Below, piece after piece: positions 5,748-13,193 of a stretch of 13,224 nucleotides of DNA. Every line of letters begins with the position of its first letter. The first letter of the stretch is position 1. The position numbers and the translations under genes are program-made. Origin of the DNA: Bacteroidales bacterium UBA1204 (GTDB lineage: Bacteria; Bacteroidota; Bacteroidia; Bacteroidales; F082); assembly GCA_002310075.1 (NCBI GenBank), contig DBXU01000050.1, positions 5,722-18,945 on the forward strand. The letters run 5' to 3'. Below the pieces are notes generated by a model. The model was not told the origin of the DNA and made no database searches. It was given only the letters and a program-made list of their open reading frames with translations.

Positions 5748-6995
5748 TTATTCAACGGCCGTTCCGCATTCGGGGCAGAACTTGCCTGTCACCTCAGCAC
5801 CGCATTTCGGGCATTTCTTGGCGGTTACCGCTACCAATGCCGTTCCACAGTTGGGACAGAAGTTGCCTTCACTTTCCATGCCACATTTCGGGCATTTCTT
5901 GAGGTCTTTTTTCGGGGCGGGAGTGCCGCAGTTGGAGCAGAAGTTGCCCGTGATGATGGCGCCGCACTTCGGGCAGACGACCCCTTTCTGTTGGTTGTAA
6001 GGGTCGTAACTGGTTTGCTGCCCCTGACCGTTCCACGCGTTTGTCATGGCACCGCCTGTGATGCCGCCCGAGCCGGCATTGGCCATGCCAACGCCCATAA
6101 AGCCGCCAACGGCGCCGTTTTCGTTGCCAGCAGCGGTTTCCAGTACGTCGATGACCTTACCTTGCTGCATCATGCTGTTGCTGCTGTATTCATAGCGGTC
6201 GATCTTCTTCTGACTTTCGTCGTCGAGTGAGACGGATTCGATGGTGAAGCTGACCAAACGCACGCCTCTGGCACGGATGGGCTCGTCGAACACCTTCTCG
6301 TCCATGGTCTTCTTGATTTCTTCGGTGTAGCTAGGCAGCTCCAGCACGGGTACGCGGTGGTTGCTGTTGCCCATCTCGTTGAGCACGTTTTGGAAGGTAG
6401 CCATCACTTCGCTGCGCATCTGCTCGGTGATGTCGTCCTTACGGATGACGTTGGCAGTGCCAGCGTGGTTGCGCATGAAAACGCCCATGTCGTCCAAACG
6501 GAAGGTGTATTTGCCATAGCAACGCACGTTGACGCCCATGGGCATCAACGAGTTGGTCATCTGGTTCGGGATGGCATGCGACCAGTCCTGGAAGGGAACG
6601 GGGGTGGCAGTCCCGAACTTGTTGTCTAATATTTCTTTGGCGTTGAAGTAAAAGATTGCCTGCTCCTTGGCAGGGGTGCCACCATAGGTGAAACGCTGCC
6701 ACATTTCCTTGAAGACGGGACCGAACTGGCCGCCGAAGAATGAAGGTGATGAGGATTTGTCGAAGGTGTAGACGCCTTCTTCAGCAGTAGCATCGAGCAC
6801 GGCGCCGCTGTCGTAAACGACGGCTACCTGGCCGGGAGCCACAATGATGCGGCTGCCTTTAGAAATTTGCCCCGACTCGGTGGTCTTTTTCACCATTAGG
6901 GTTTCCATGCCCATGTTGTCACATTTGATGAGGTCCAACCATTGGTCGCGCATGGTGCTGCCGATGGCTTCTCCTATTGCTTTGATAAGTCCCAT
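5748..6995 (-). CDS. SPFH/band-7 protein with three C-terminal zinc ribbons (YdjI-like)
   Basis: This 415-residue protein has no signal peptide. Residues about 20-290 match the SPFH-type 'virion core protein' family (COG4260, Bacillus YdjI): GSRIIVAPGQVAVVYDSGAV near 47-66, EGVYTF, and a late VRLVSFTIESVSLDDESQKKIDRY region. A Gly/Asn/Gln-rich linker (about 295-338) follows. The tail has three zinc ribbons at about 341-357, 368-384 and 395-411, each CPKCG-x7-FCxxCG, with an exact 27-residue period and twelve cysteines, enough for three zinc ions. YdjI works with membrane proteins YdjG and YdjH and helps place PspA at stressed membranes. Here the partner is the upstream Tim44-like gene, 26 bases away in the same direction. 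No PspA gene is adjacent. The start at 6995 has an AT-rich upstream region typical of this phylum. Confidence 0.88.
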   Translation of the reverse strand: MGLIKAIGEAIGSTMRDQWLDLIKCDNMGMETLMVKKTTESGQISKGSRIIVAPGQVAVVYDSGAVLDATAEEGVYTFDKSSSPSFFGGQFGPVFKEMWQRFTYGGTPAKEQAIFYFNAKEILDNKFGTATPVPFQDWSHAIPNQMTNSLMPMGVNVRCYGKYTFRLDDMGVFMRNHAGTANVIRKDDITEQMRSEVMATFQNVLNEMGNSNHRVPVLELPSYTEEIKKTMDEKVFDEPIRARGVRLVSFTIESVSLDDESQKKIDRYEYSSNSMMQQGKVIDVLETAAGNENGAVGGFMGVGMANAGSGGITGGAMTNAWNGQGQQTSYDPYNQQKGVVCPKCGAIITGNFCSNCGTPAPKKDLKKCPKCGMESEGNFCPNCGTALVAVTAKKCPKCGAEVTGKFCPECGTAVE

Positions 6996-7021
6996 AATAA
7001 ATGTATTTAATTGATTTGTAT

Positions 7022-7918
7022 TTATTTACGTGAATGAATATCTGTCAACACCCAATCGTGTTCGCCCGTGGTGATGACACTGCCGCAATAGACGCATTGT
7101 CCCGCAGAGGTGATTTCGGTAGGTGCACCGCAATTGGGGCAGTTGGTGATTTTGATCTCACTGTCGCCAGCTTGGGTTTTGAGGCCCGTCTTGCGGTTGA
7201 AGACCATCTCATATTTCATGTACCAGTCGCGGTTGGGGTCACTCTCAAGCACCTTCTTCGTCTCAGCATCTACGACATAGTCGCGCATGATGGCATTGAG
7301 CCAAACGGTGAGCACCTCCTTGTCGCCGTCTTGTTGGAACGAGTGCAGCGAACAGTGTTTGATGGTGATTTTTTCCACCACGTTGATTCTGTTGTTGCGG
7401 ATGTAATCCTCAAGTTGTGCCTTGTGTTGCGCGAAGAGGTCTTCACTCTCAAAGGGACGGATGATTTTCCAGTCGCGCTTGGTCCAAGCATCTTGAATCT
7501 TCATGAACACTTCGCGGGCAAAGCCGATAAACTTGTCGGACGAGAACTCGGGATCGATCTCGCGGATTTTATTGGCCACATACGCCGTATAGTCGGTGAC
7601 GATATCGTTGTTGGCTTGTTGGTTGACGGTTTGGTTGACATAGGTGGTGTCTTTCGTCTTGCGTTTCATCATGTAGAGCATGAGCACAAGGAAAGCGATG
7701 ATGATCAATCCGAGCATCGGGTTTTCTGTAAGCAGCCCCATGATATAATAAAGGATATAGCCGATGTCACCAATGTCACCGCCGCCGCCACCTCCCGTGT
7801 TGTAACGGTTGTAGTTACCCACGTCGGTGGTGACCCTTTTGCAGCAGCAAAGGGCTAAAATGGCCAAAATGAATGGGATATAGATGAGGAAACGCTTCCA
7901 GATGAGTCTTTTTTTCAT
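7022..7918 (-). CDS. Membrane protein with Tim44-like domain and C-terminal zinc ribbon
   Basis: This 298-residue protein has a basic N-terminus and a hydrophobic segment at about 10-27 ending in CCC, which is either a signal anchor or a weak lipoprotein signal (no canonical lipobox). A Gly6 run lies at 42-47 and a second membrane helix at about 66-84 (possibly from 53), followed by KRK. Residues about 115-256 resemble the Tim44-like fold (FIGFAREVFMKIQDAWTKRDW, later LTVWLNAIMRDYVVD), which in mitochondria binds membranes and import partners. A zinc ribbon follows (C260, C263, C275, C278), then a tail ending WVLTDIHSRK. It lies upstream of the SPFH protein with a 26-base gap, so the two are likely co-transcribed and may form a membrane complex through their ribbons. 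The Tim44 call rests on pattern, not on a search. Confidence 0.8.
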   Translation of the reverse strand: MKKRLIWKRFLIYIPFILAILALCCCKRVTTDVGNYNRYNTGGGGGGDIGDIGYILYYIMGLLTENPMLGLIIIAFLVLMLYMMKRKTKDTTYVNQTVNQQANNDIVTDYTAYVANKIREIDPEFSSDKFIGFAREVFMKIQDAWTKRDWKIIRPFESEDLFAQHKAQLEDYIRNNRINVVEKITIKHCSLHSFQQDGDKEVLTVWLNAIMRDYVVDAETKKVLESDPNRDWYMKYEMVFNRKTGLKTQAGDSEIKITNCPNCGAPTEITSAGQCVYCGSVITTGEHDWVLTDIHSRK

Positions 7919-7939
7919 GGCGTTGTATTCGTTGAACAG

Positions 7940-7948
7940 GCAAAGATA
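7940..7948 (-). promoter_or_regulatory. Promoter -7 box for the Tim44-like/SPFH operon
   Basis: TATCTTTGC reads on the minus strand at 7948-7940, a perfect TAnnTTTGC match 21 bases upstream of the ATG at 7918. No clear TTG lies at the expected distance. Confidence 0.55.
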
Positions 7949-8017
7949 TAAATTTCCGTTAAATGTTGTCGCGTTGGCGCTTTTTTTGAAAAAAGAGCAA
8001 AGAGATTAAAAAAAGCC

Positions 8018-8047
8018 TTGTAATTCCATAAAAATTTGTATTTTTGC
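8018..8047 (+). promoter_or_regulatory. Promoter for tRNA-Val
   Basis: TATTTTTGC at 8039-8047 matches the -7 consensus and TTG at 8018-8020 is 18 bases upstream. A-rich runs precede it (7981-8014), which could act as an UP-type element. Confidence 0.75.
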
Positions 8048-8065
8048 AGCCGCAAAATCAAAGTA

Positions 8066-8140
8066 GGGAGCTTAGCTCAGTTGGTTCAGAGCACCTGCCT
8101 TACAAGCAGGGGGTCGCTGGTTCGAATCCAACAGTTCCCA
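8066..8140 (+). tRNA. tRNA-Val, anticodon UAC
   Basis: This is a 75-base cloverleaf. Acceptor GGGAGCT pairs with AGTTCCC (one G-U), the D arm is GCTC/GAGC, the anticodon stem CCTGC/GCAGG encloses loop CTTACAA (anticodon TAC, Val), and the T arm is GCTGG/CCAAC around TTCGAAT. The T stem contains one C-A mismatch (second pair), unusual but tolerated in some tRNAs. CCA is not encoded. Confidence 0.95.
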
Positions 8141-8149
8141 CAAGGAAAG

Positions 8150-8180
8150 AAGACGCTAAGTGCAGCGTCTTTTCTTTTTT
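8150..8180 (+). terminator. Hairpin terminator between tRNA-Val and maf
   Basis: AAGACGCT (8150-8157) pairs perfectly with AGCGTCTT (8164-8171) across a 6-base loop, followed by a T-rich tract to 8180. It ends one base before the first possible maf ATG (8182), so maf expression must depend on read-through, a leaderless start or an unseen promoter. Confidence 0.75.
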
Positions 8181-8193
8181 AATGACGATCGTT

Positions 8194-8775
8194 ATGCTGT
8201 CCAATCTCGAGAAATATCAAGTCGTATTGGCTTCAAAATCGCCCCGCAGGCAGGAGCTGTTGCGAGGGATGGGGGTGATTTTTACCATTCAAACCAAGGA
8301 GACCCCTGAGGACTATCCGCTTGAAATGCCTTTGGACGAAGTGCCGAAGTATCTCAGCTTGCAAAAGTCGCTGGCTTTTACGGAGGAGGAGCTGCCGGCC
8401 GAATACCTGCTGATCACTTCCGACACGGTGGTGATTTGCGAGGGCGAGATTCTGGGCAAGCCGAAAGACAAGGGCGATGCCATGCGCATGCTGGACATGT
8501 TGTCGGGCAAGACCCACCATGTGGTTACGGGTGTCACCGTGCGCTCGGCGGCGCGTACCGAGTCGTTCGCAGTGCGGTCGGATGTGACCTTCGCGCCGCT
8601 CGACGAGGAAGAAATCGACTATTACATTGAGCATTGCAGGCCTTACGACAAGGCAGGCGCTTATGGCATCCAGGAATGGATCGGCTATGTGGGCATCAGC
8701 GGTCTGGAAGGCTCATTCTATAACGTGATGGGTCTGCCCACGCGAAAATTGTATCAATGCTTGAAGGGCTTTTGA
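8194..8775 (+). CDS. maf: Maf family nucleoside triphosphate pyrophosphatase
   Basis: Maf proteins hydrolyse non-standard or excess nucleoside triphosphates (dTTP/UTP in the YhdE branch) to monophosphate and pyrophosphate. The 193-residue form begins MLSNLEKYQVVLASKSPRR; an ATG at 8182 would add four residues. The Ser-x-x-Arg-Arg motif lies at 14-19, catalytic D77 in ITSDTVV, GKPKD at 89-92, SGKTHHVVTGV at 104-114, and YDKAGAYGIQE, typical of the dTTP/UTP branch. An in-frame extension further upstream runs through the tRNA and is not real. The start follows a terminator hairpin almost directly, and no Shine-Dalgarno is visible. Its stop lies 36 bases before surE, whose promoter overlaps the maf 3' end. 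Confidence 0.93.
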   Translation: MLSNLEKYQVVLASKSPRRQELLRGMGVIFTIQTKETPEDYPLEMPLDEVPKYLSLQKSLAFTEEELPAEYLLITSDTVVICEGEILGKPKDKGDAMRMLDMLSGKTHHVVTGVTVRSAARTESFAVRSDVTFAPLDEEEIDYYIEHCRPYDKAGAYGIQEWIGYVGISGLEGSFYNVMGLPTRKLYQCLKGF

Positions 8776-8794
8776 TACTTTTTCTTATCTTTGC
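8761..8794 (+). promoter_or_regulatory. Promoter for the surE-lpxB-comEC operon
   Basis: TATCTTTGC at 8786-8794 matches the -7 box, and TTG at 8761-8763 inside the maf end is a candidate upstream element (spacing 22). Transcription should start near 8800, before the surE ATG at 8812. Confidence 0.6.
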
Positions 8795-8811
8795 AGGACA
8801 ATAATAGCCAA

Positions 8812-9609
8812 ATGAGCGAAGATCACCCCCTTATCCTAATCACCAACGACGATGGCTATGCGGCCAAAGGCCTCAAGAAACTGATAGGCTTGATGCGCAC
8901 CATGGGCGATGTGGTTGTGGTTACTACAGATGAGGTGATGTCGGCGAAGAGCCATTCCTGCACCATCCGCGAACGTCTGTACGTGCGCCTTGTCCACGAG
9001 GAGGACGGCTTCAAGGAATACCGCTGCAATGGCACTCCCGTCGATAGTGTGAAGTTGGGTTACCAGAAACTAATGGAACGTAGGCCCGACTTGGTGGTCT
9101 CGGGCATCAACCATGGTATGAACGCTGCCTCCACAGTGGTGTATTCCGGCACGATAGGCGCTGTCATCGAGGCTTGCATGAACGGACTTCCCGCCATAGG
9201 CTATAGTCTCTTCAGCCTCGACCCAGAGGCTGATTTCGACCACCTCGATAGCGCTGTCATAGAGATCGCCAAAAAAGTGCTGAAAGAAGGCCTGCCAAAA
9301 GGCGTGTGCCTGAACGTGAACTTCCCAAAACGTTGCGAGGAACCGATGCAAGGCATCCGCCTTTGCCGTCAGGCCAGCTGTCGCTGGGTGGAATATTTCA
9401 AGGACAAGTACGACGAAAACGGACAACAGTTCTACGACTTGGAGGGCACTTTCGAGAGCGACGACATCACTCCTGACACCGACCTCTGGGCATTGCAACA
9501 TAACTATGCTTCGGTGGTGCCGACATGCTTTGATTGGACCGCCAAGTCTTGTTTGTCAACCATGAAAGATTACGAATCAATACCCATTGCATATGAAAAT
9601 CAAAGATAG
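8812..9609 (+). CDS. surE: 5'/3'-nucleotidase SurE
   Basis: SurE is a metal-dependent phosphatase acting on nucleoside monophosphates, linked to stationary-phase survival. The chosen start is the ATG at 8812 (265 residues), because an in-frame TTG at 8791 lies inside the promoter box. The N-terminal LITNDDGY motif supplies D13 and D14, S44 lies in MSAKSHS, and N100 in VSGINHGMN; these match the four metal-site residues of the family. NGTPVDSVKLG (73-83) and the YSGTIGAVIEA helix (111-121) are also typical. The length is usual for the family. The downstream membrane protein begins 17 bases before the surE stop, so the genes are probably one operon. Confidence 0.95.
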   Translation: MSEDHPLILITNDDGYAAKGLKKLIGLMRTMGDVVVVTTDEVMSAKSHSCTIRERLYVRLVHEEDGFKEYRCNGTPVDSVKLGYQKLMERRPDLVVSGINHGMNAASTVVYSGTIGAVIEACMNGLPAIGYSLFSLDPEADFDHLDSAVIEIAKKVLKEGLPKGVCLNVNFPKRCEEPMQGIRLCRQASCRWVEYFKDKYDENGQQFYDLEGTFESDDITPDTDLWALQHNYASVVPTCFDWTAKSCLSTMKDYESIPIAYENQR

Positions 9610-9853
9610 TTTTTGGCTTGGATTATTGGTGGGGGCAGCCTCATTCGGACTGTTTTTTCTGTTGCTGAGCTTGATCCCCTGGGGAGCCCAATACGGCCGG
9701 GCACCTTATCTGTTGGCATTCATCCCAGGCATCATCCTCTTTAGGATGCTGTTGGTGAAGTGGAACATGGACCGCATGGGAAGAGGTATCCTCCTTGTGA
9801 CGGTGGTTGGGATGCTACTGGTGTTTTTCCTTTATAAAAGCATAATCCTATGA
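9593..9853 (+). CDS. Small three-helix membrane protein of unknown function
   Basis: I do not recognise a named family. The 86-residue product starts at the ATG at 9593 (a TTG at 9587 is also in frame). It has three hydrophobic helices at about residues 8-27, 37-51 and 64-84 with basic or polar turns (YGRAP, KWNMDRMGR), predicting an inner-membrane protein. It overlaps the surE end by 17 bases and the lpxB start by 4 (ATGA), so it is firmly embedded in the operon and translation is likely coupled. Its position before lpxB suggests a link to envelope lipid synthesis, but this is inference only. Confidence 0.8.
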   Translation: MKIKDSFWLGLLVGAASFGLFFLLLSLIPWGAQYGRAPYLLAFIPGIILFRMLLVKWNMDRMGRGILLVTVVGMLLVFFLYKSIIL

Positions 9854-10974
9854 GGTATTATATCATTGCAGGTGAAGCCTCGGGCGATCTGCATGCCTCC
9901 AATTTGGTCACTGAGATCAAAAAAAAGGATCCCAAGGCGGAGTTTCGGGGTTGGGGTGGCGACTTGATGAAGAGACAAGGCGTCGACCTAGTGAAACATT
10001 ATCGCTCCACGGCCTATATGGGCTTTGTGGAAGTGGCGGTTAATATCCGCAAGGTGATGGGCAACATCTCCTTGTGCAAACAAGACTTGCTCGAGTACCA
10101 GCCCGATGCCGTGGTTTTGGTGGACTATCCGGGTTTTAACTTGCGCATTGCACAATTTGCCCACGACAAAGGCATGAAGGTGTTTTATTATGTCTCACCC
10201 CAAGTGTGGGCCTGGAAGCGTCGTCGCGTGAAAAAGATCAAACGCTCAGTCGACCAGATGATCGTCATATTGCCCTTCGAGGAAGCCTTCTATCGTCGCT
10301 ATGGCGTCAATGTGAATTATGTGGGCCATCCTTTGCTCGACGAGTTGGCCAAACTCGACACAAGCAACCGTTCCGTGTTCTTGCGCCGCAACAACTTGGG
10401 TGAGAAGCGTGAGGTCATCGCCCTGCTGCCGGGTAGCCGCAGCCAAGAGGTGAAGAGGATGCTGGGCATTATGCTGAAAGTGGTGCCGCATTTCCCCAAC
10501 TATCAGTTTGTGGTGGCAGGCGTTTCATCGCTCGATAAAAAGATGTACAAAAGCATTATCGGCAATGCCGATGTCACCTTGGTCGAGAACCAAACCTACG
10601 AGCTGCTGCAAAACTCAAGCGCCGCCGTGGTTGCTTCAGGCACCGCCACCCTTGAGACGGCCCTGCTGGCCGTACCAGAGGTGGTGTGCTATAAGGCCAA
10701 CGGCCTTTCCTACCGTATCGCAAAGAGTCTGGTGAAAGTCAACTTCATTTCCTTGGTGAACCTGGTGATGGAGAAGGAAGTTGTCAAGGAACTCATCCAG
10801 AATGAACTGACGGAGGAAAGCATCGTGAAGGAGTTGGAACGCTTGCTGCATGACGGCAAACGCCAGCGCCGCCTCCTGGAAGATTATGACGAGCTGCGCG
10901 ACCGTTTGGGCAATGTGGGCGCTTCGGAAAGGGCAGCGGAACTGATATGCAATGGCATCAGAAAAATGAGATAA
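9850..10974 (+). CDS. lpxB: Lipid-A-disaccharide synthase LpxB
   Basis: LpxB condenses UDP-2,3-diacylglucosamine with lipid X to make the disaccharide core of lipid A on the cytoplasmic face of the inner membrane. The 374-residue protein has the GT19 landmarks in order: IIAGEASGDLHASNLV (5-20), GWGGDLMKRQG, AYMGFVEV (55-62), VDYPGFNLRIA (about 95-105), YYVSPQVWAWKRRRV (about 115-129), NYVGHPLLDEL (about 156-166), LLPGSRSQEVKRML (about 194-207), SGTATLETAL (about 263-272) and the VNFISLVNLV segment (about 297-306). Length and motifs are all complete. It overlaps the preceding membrane gene by ATGA. Its presence shows a Gram-negative outer membrane with lipopolysaccharide. Confidence 0.97.
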   Translation: MRYYIIAGEASGDLHASNLVTEIKKKDPKAEFRGWGGDLMKRQGVDLVKHYRSTAYMGFVEVAVNIRKVMGNISLCKQDLLEYQPDAVVLVDYPGFNLRIAQFAHDKGMKVFYYVSPQVWAWKRRRVKKIKRSVDQMIVILPFEEAFYRRYGVNVNYVGHPLLDELAKLDTSNRSVFLRRNNLGEKREVIALLPGSRSQEVKRMLGIMLKVVPHFPNYQFVVAGVSSLDKKMYKSIIGNADVTLVENQTYELLQNSSAAVVASGTATLETALLAVPEVVCYKANGLSYRIAKSLVKVNFISLVNLVMEKEVVKELIQNELTEESIVKELERLLHDGKRQRRLLEDYDELRDRLGNVGASERAAELICNGIRKMR

Positions 10975-10990
10975 CTTGGACAGGATTGGC

Positions 10991-13111
10991 ATGATGACCG
11001 ACTGGAGCAAATATCCCTTTGTCAGAATGCTGGTCCCTTTGGCCTTGGGCATCTGGATTTCCGTCTTTTTCTCTTTTGTTAGAATCTCCAATGGGATTTT
11101 GATCATTGGGATGTTGGCGCTTTTTGCCATGGCTCTTGTGGCGGCGCTTACCTTGAAACGCATCCGCTTGCATTGGCTGTTTGGCGCCATTATGGGCGCT
11201 TATCTCATTGCGGCTGGCTTTGCCTTGACACGCTGCCATGAGGCTGCATCGCAAAAGGATTTCTTCCGATTGGCTGAATCGAAGGCCAAATATTATGTGG
11301 CTAGGGTGTATGATTATCCTACCGAGCGCGATCGCAACGTGAGGATGGTATTGCAGCTCGAACATCAGTTCGGTGACAGCACTCCTTCCTGTGAAGTCAA
11401 CGGCAAGGTGATGGCCTATTTCGAAAAGACCGATGCGGCCCTGGCCTTGCAATATGGCGATATTGTCGCTTTCCCTGCTCCTATTGGAGAGGTGGCGCCT
11501 CCTAAGAATCCCGAGGAGTTCGACTATAAGTCCTATCTTGAACACAAGGGAGTCACTGGTCAGGTATATCTGAAAGAGGAAGATTGGCTTGATCTCCAAC
11601 AAAACAACGCCAATCCGGTTTATGCTTTTTCCTATCGTTTTCGCGATGTTTTAATGGCTTCGTTGCAGCGTTGTGGCGTAAAGGACAAGGAATTTGGCGT
11701 GGCTGCTGCCATCCTTTTGGGGTATGATGAGTATCTTGCAGACGAGGTGCGCAAAGATTATGTCGCTGCAGGTTCCATGCACATCCTTTGTGTTTCAGGA
11801 CTGCATGTCGGCATCATCTATCTTTTGGCTTCATTCTTGTTGGGTTTTCTCAAACGCAAGAAATGGCAAAAAGACTTGAAACAAGTATTGTTGCTTTTCT
11901 TGATTTGGTTTTATGCGCTTATTGCAGGCCTTTCACCGTCCATCCTTCGTGCCACTTTGATGATTAGTTTCGTCATCGTTGGTGAGTTGATCCGACGTAA
12001 GGGCTTTGCCATCAACTCGATTGCGGCATCGGCTTTCATCCTGTTGTGCGTCAACCCCTATAACCTCTTCGAAATCGGATTCCAGCTGTCGTATGCAGCC
12101 GTCATTGGTATTGTGATACTTCAGAAGCCTATCTATGGCTTGCTATATTTGAAGAACAAACTGCTCGATAGAGCGTGGGAGATAACTTCCGTGGCGCTTG
12201 CAGCACAGTTGGCGACAATTCCGTTCACCGTCTTCTACTTCCATCAGTTTACATCTTATTTCTGGCTTAGCAATTTGTTTCTTACTCCCATCTCCTTTGT
12301 CGTGGTTATGGGCGGAATGTTATTGTTGCTGGTTTCATGGATCCCTTATGTCAACGTGTTTTTCGGCTATCTTGTCTGGGGTGCCATTTTTGTGATGAAT
12401 GCCGTGGTGTCGTGGGTAGAAGGCCTACCGTTTTCGATCATCAAAGGATTGTTTGTCAGTCCGTTTGAGTTCTTCCTTCTGCTGACAGCCTTTTTGCTGT
12501 TGCTATTATGTGTGGCCATGCGACGCCGCAGATTGTTCATCGCCATGTTGTCGGTGTTGTTGGTGTTTATGGTTTCAGTGACACTGCGGTTGTATCGCGA
12601 CAAGGACTGTCGGGCGATGACATTTTATAGTTTGCGGCAACATACCGCCGTTGACTTTATCAAGGATGGGCAACATGCCCTGTTGGCTGATTCTGCATTG
12701 ATGCATGATCCTTCAACGGTCGACTATAGCTTAAGTGGTAACTGGACCAAGAGACATTTGTCGCAAAAACCCGAAGTGATGGATTTGGATGCCGATTTTG
12801 AGGGAACTTATGTAAGGAAGAAGTCGAATCTGGTTTCTTTTGGCGGCAAGCTGTTGGCCTTGTGGGATGGTGAAACGAATGCAAATCAGATGCTCTCATA
12901 TCGCATCCCGGTTGATTATATGCTGGTCAGAGGGCGACAGCGTCCCGATTTGCAGTCAGTGATGAATAGTTATGAAGTTGGGATGTTGCTTATTGATGCT
13001 ACGGTGCCGCATTATCTGACGGAAAAATGGGAAACTCAGGCGAGAAGTTTGGACCTGCCTTACTATTCGGTTGCTGAAGGTGCTTATGAAACTGACTTGA
13101 CGGAAAGATAG
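10991..13111 (+). CDS. comEC: ComEC/Rec2-family DNA uptake channel with a degenerate C-terminal domain
   Basis: ComEC forms the inner-membrane channel for single-stranded DNA in natural transformation. Two ATGs (10991, 10994) fit behind AGGA at 10982-10985; with the first the protein has 706 residues. Order: N-terminal membrane helices (about 10-80), a soluble OB-like part (about 85-220), then the Competence domain with AAGSMHILCVSGLHVGIIYLL (SGLHVG at 269-274), GLSPSILRATLM, and many helices up to about 540. Residues 542-706 are soluble and carry no HxHxDH motif, but DFIKDGQHALLADS and the final YEVGMLLIDA...LDLPYYSVAEGAYETDL resemble strands of the metallo-beta-lactamase domain that follows in Bacillus ComEC, suggesting a fold without metal ligands. 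It starts 16 bases after lpxB and is probably the last gene of the operon. No clear terminator follows. Confidence 0.9.
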   Translation: MMTDWSKYPFVRMLVPLALGIWISVFFSFVRISNGILIIGMLALFAMALVAALTLKRIRLHWLFGAIMGAYLIAAGFALTRCHEAASQKDFFRLAESKAKYYVARVYDYPTERDRNVRMVLQLEHQFGDSTPSCEVNGKVMAYFEKTDAALALQYGDIVAFPAPIGEVAPPKNPEEFDYKSYLEHKGVTGQVYLKEEDWLDLQQNNANPVYAFSYRFRDVLMASLQRCGVKDKEFGVAAAILLGYDEYLADEVRKDYVAAGSMHILCVSGLHVGIIYLLASFLLGFLKRKKWQKDLKQVLLLFLIWFYALIAGLSPSILRATLMISFVIVGELIRRKGFAINSIAASAFILLCVNPYNLFEIGFQLSYAAVIGIVILQKPIYGLLYLKNKLLDRAWEITSVALAAQLATIPFTVFYFHQFTSYFWLSNLFLTPISFVVVMGGMLLLLVSWIPYVNVFFGYLVWGAIFVMNAVVSWVEGLPFSIIKGLFVSPFEFFLLLTAFLLLLLCVAMRRRRLFIAMLSVLLVFMVSVTLRLYRDKDCRAMTFYSLRQHTAVDFIKDGQHALLADSALMHDPSTVDYSLSGNWTKRHLSQKPEVMDLDADFEGTYVRKKSNLVSFGGKLLALWDGETNANQMLSYRIPVDYMLVRGRQRPDLQSVMNSYEVGMLLIDATVPHYLTEKWETQARSLDLPYYSVAEGAYETDLTER

Positions 13112-13193
13112 GATGTGAGTTGTAGTAATATTTTGAAAATCAATTATATAGAATAATACTTAGAAAAAAGTTTAAAAAATTCTGAAAAAAATA

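Noticed and set aside
5748..5978. 81-base periodicity as a possible DNA repeat or CRISPR-like array
   Set aside because: The period comes from three 27-residue zinc-ribbon units with diverged codons, not identical DNA repeats.
7034..7858. 274-codon plus-strand open frame opposite the Tim44-like gene
   Set aside because: The composition is Val/His/Asp-rich without motifs; the minus frame has membrane helices and a zinc ribbon.
4857..7918. A defence island built from LOG, protease and SPFH genes
   Set aside because: The genes lie in separate units split by a tRNA and a terminator, and no nuclease, toxin or mobile-element marker is present.
8044..8193. N-terminal extension of maf in the same frame
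   Set aside because: It reads through the tRNA-Val gene and the terminator hairpin; the family match begins at MLSNLEKYQVV.
10636..11602. Minus-strand open frames across the lpxB-comEC junction
   Set aside because: They lie antisense to well-supported genes and have no recognisable domains or ribosome sites.
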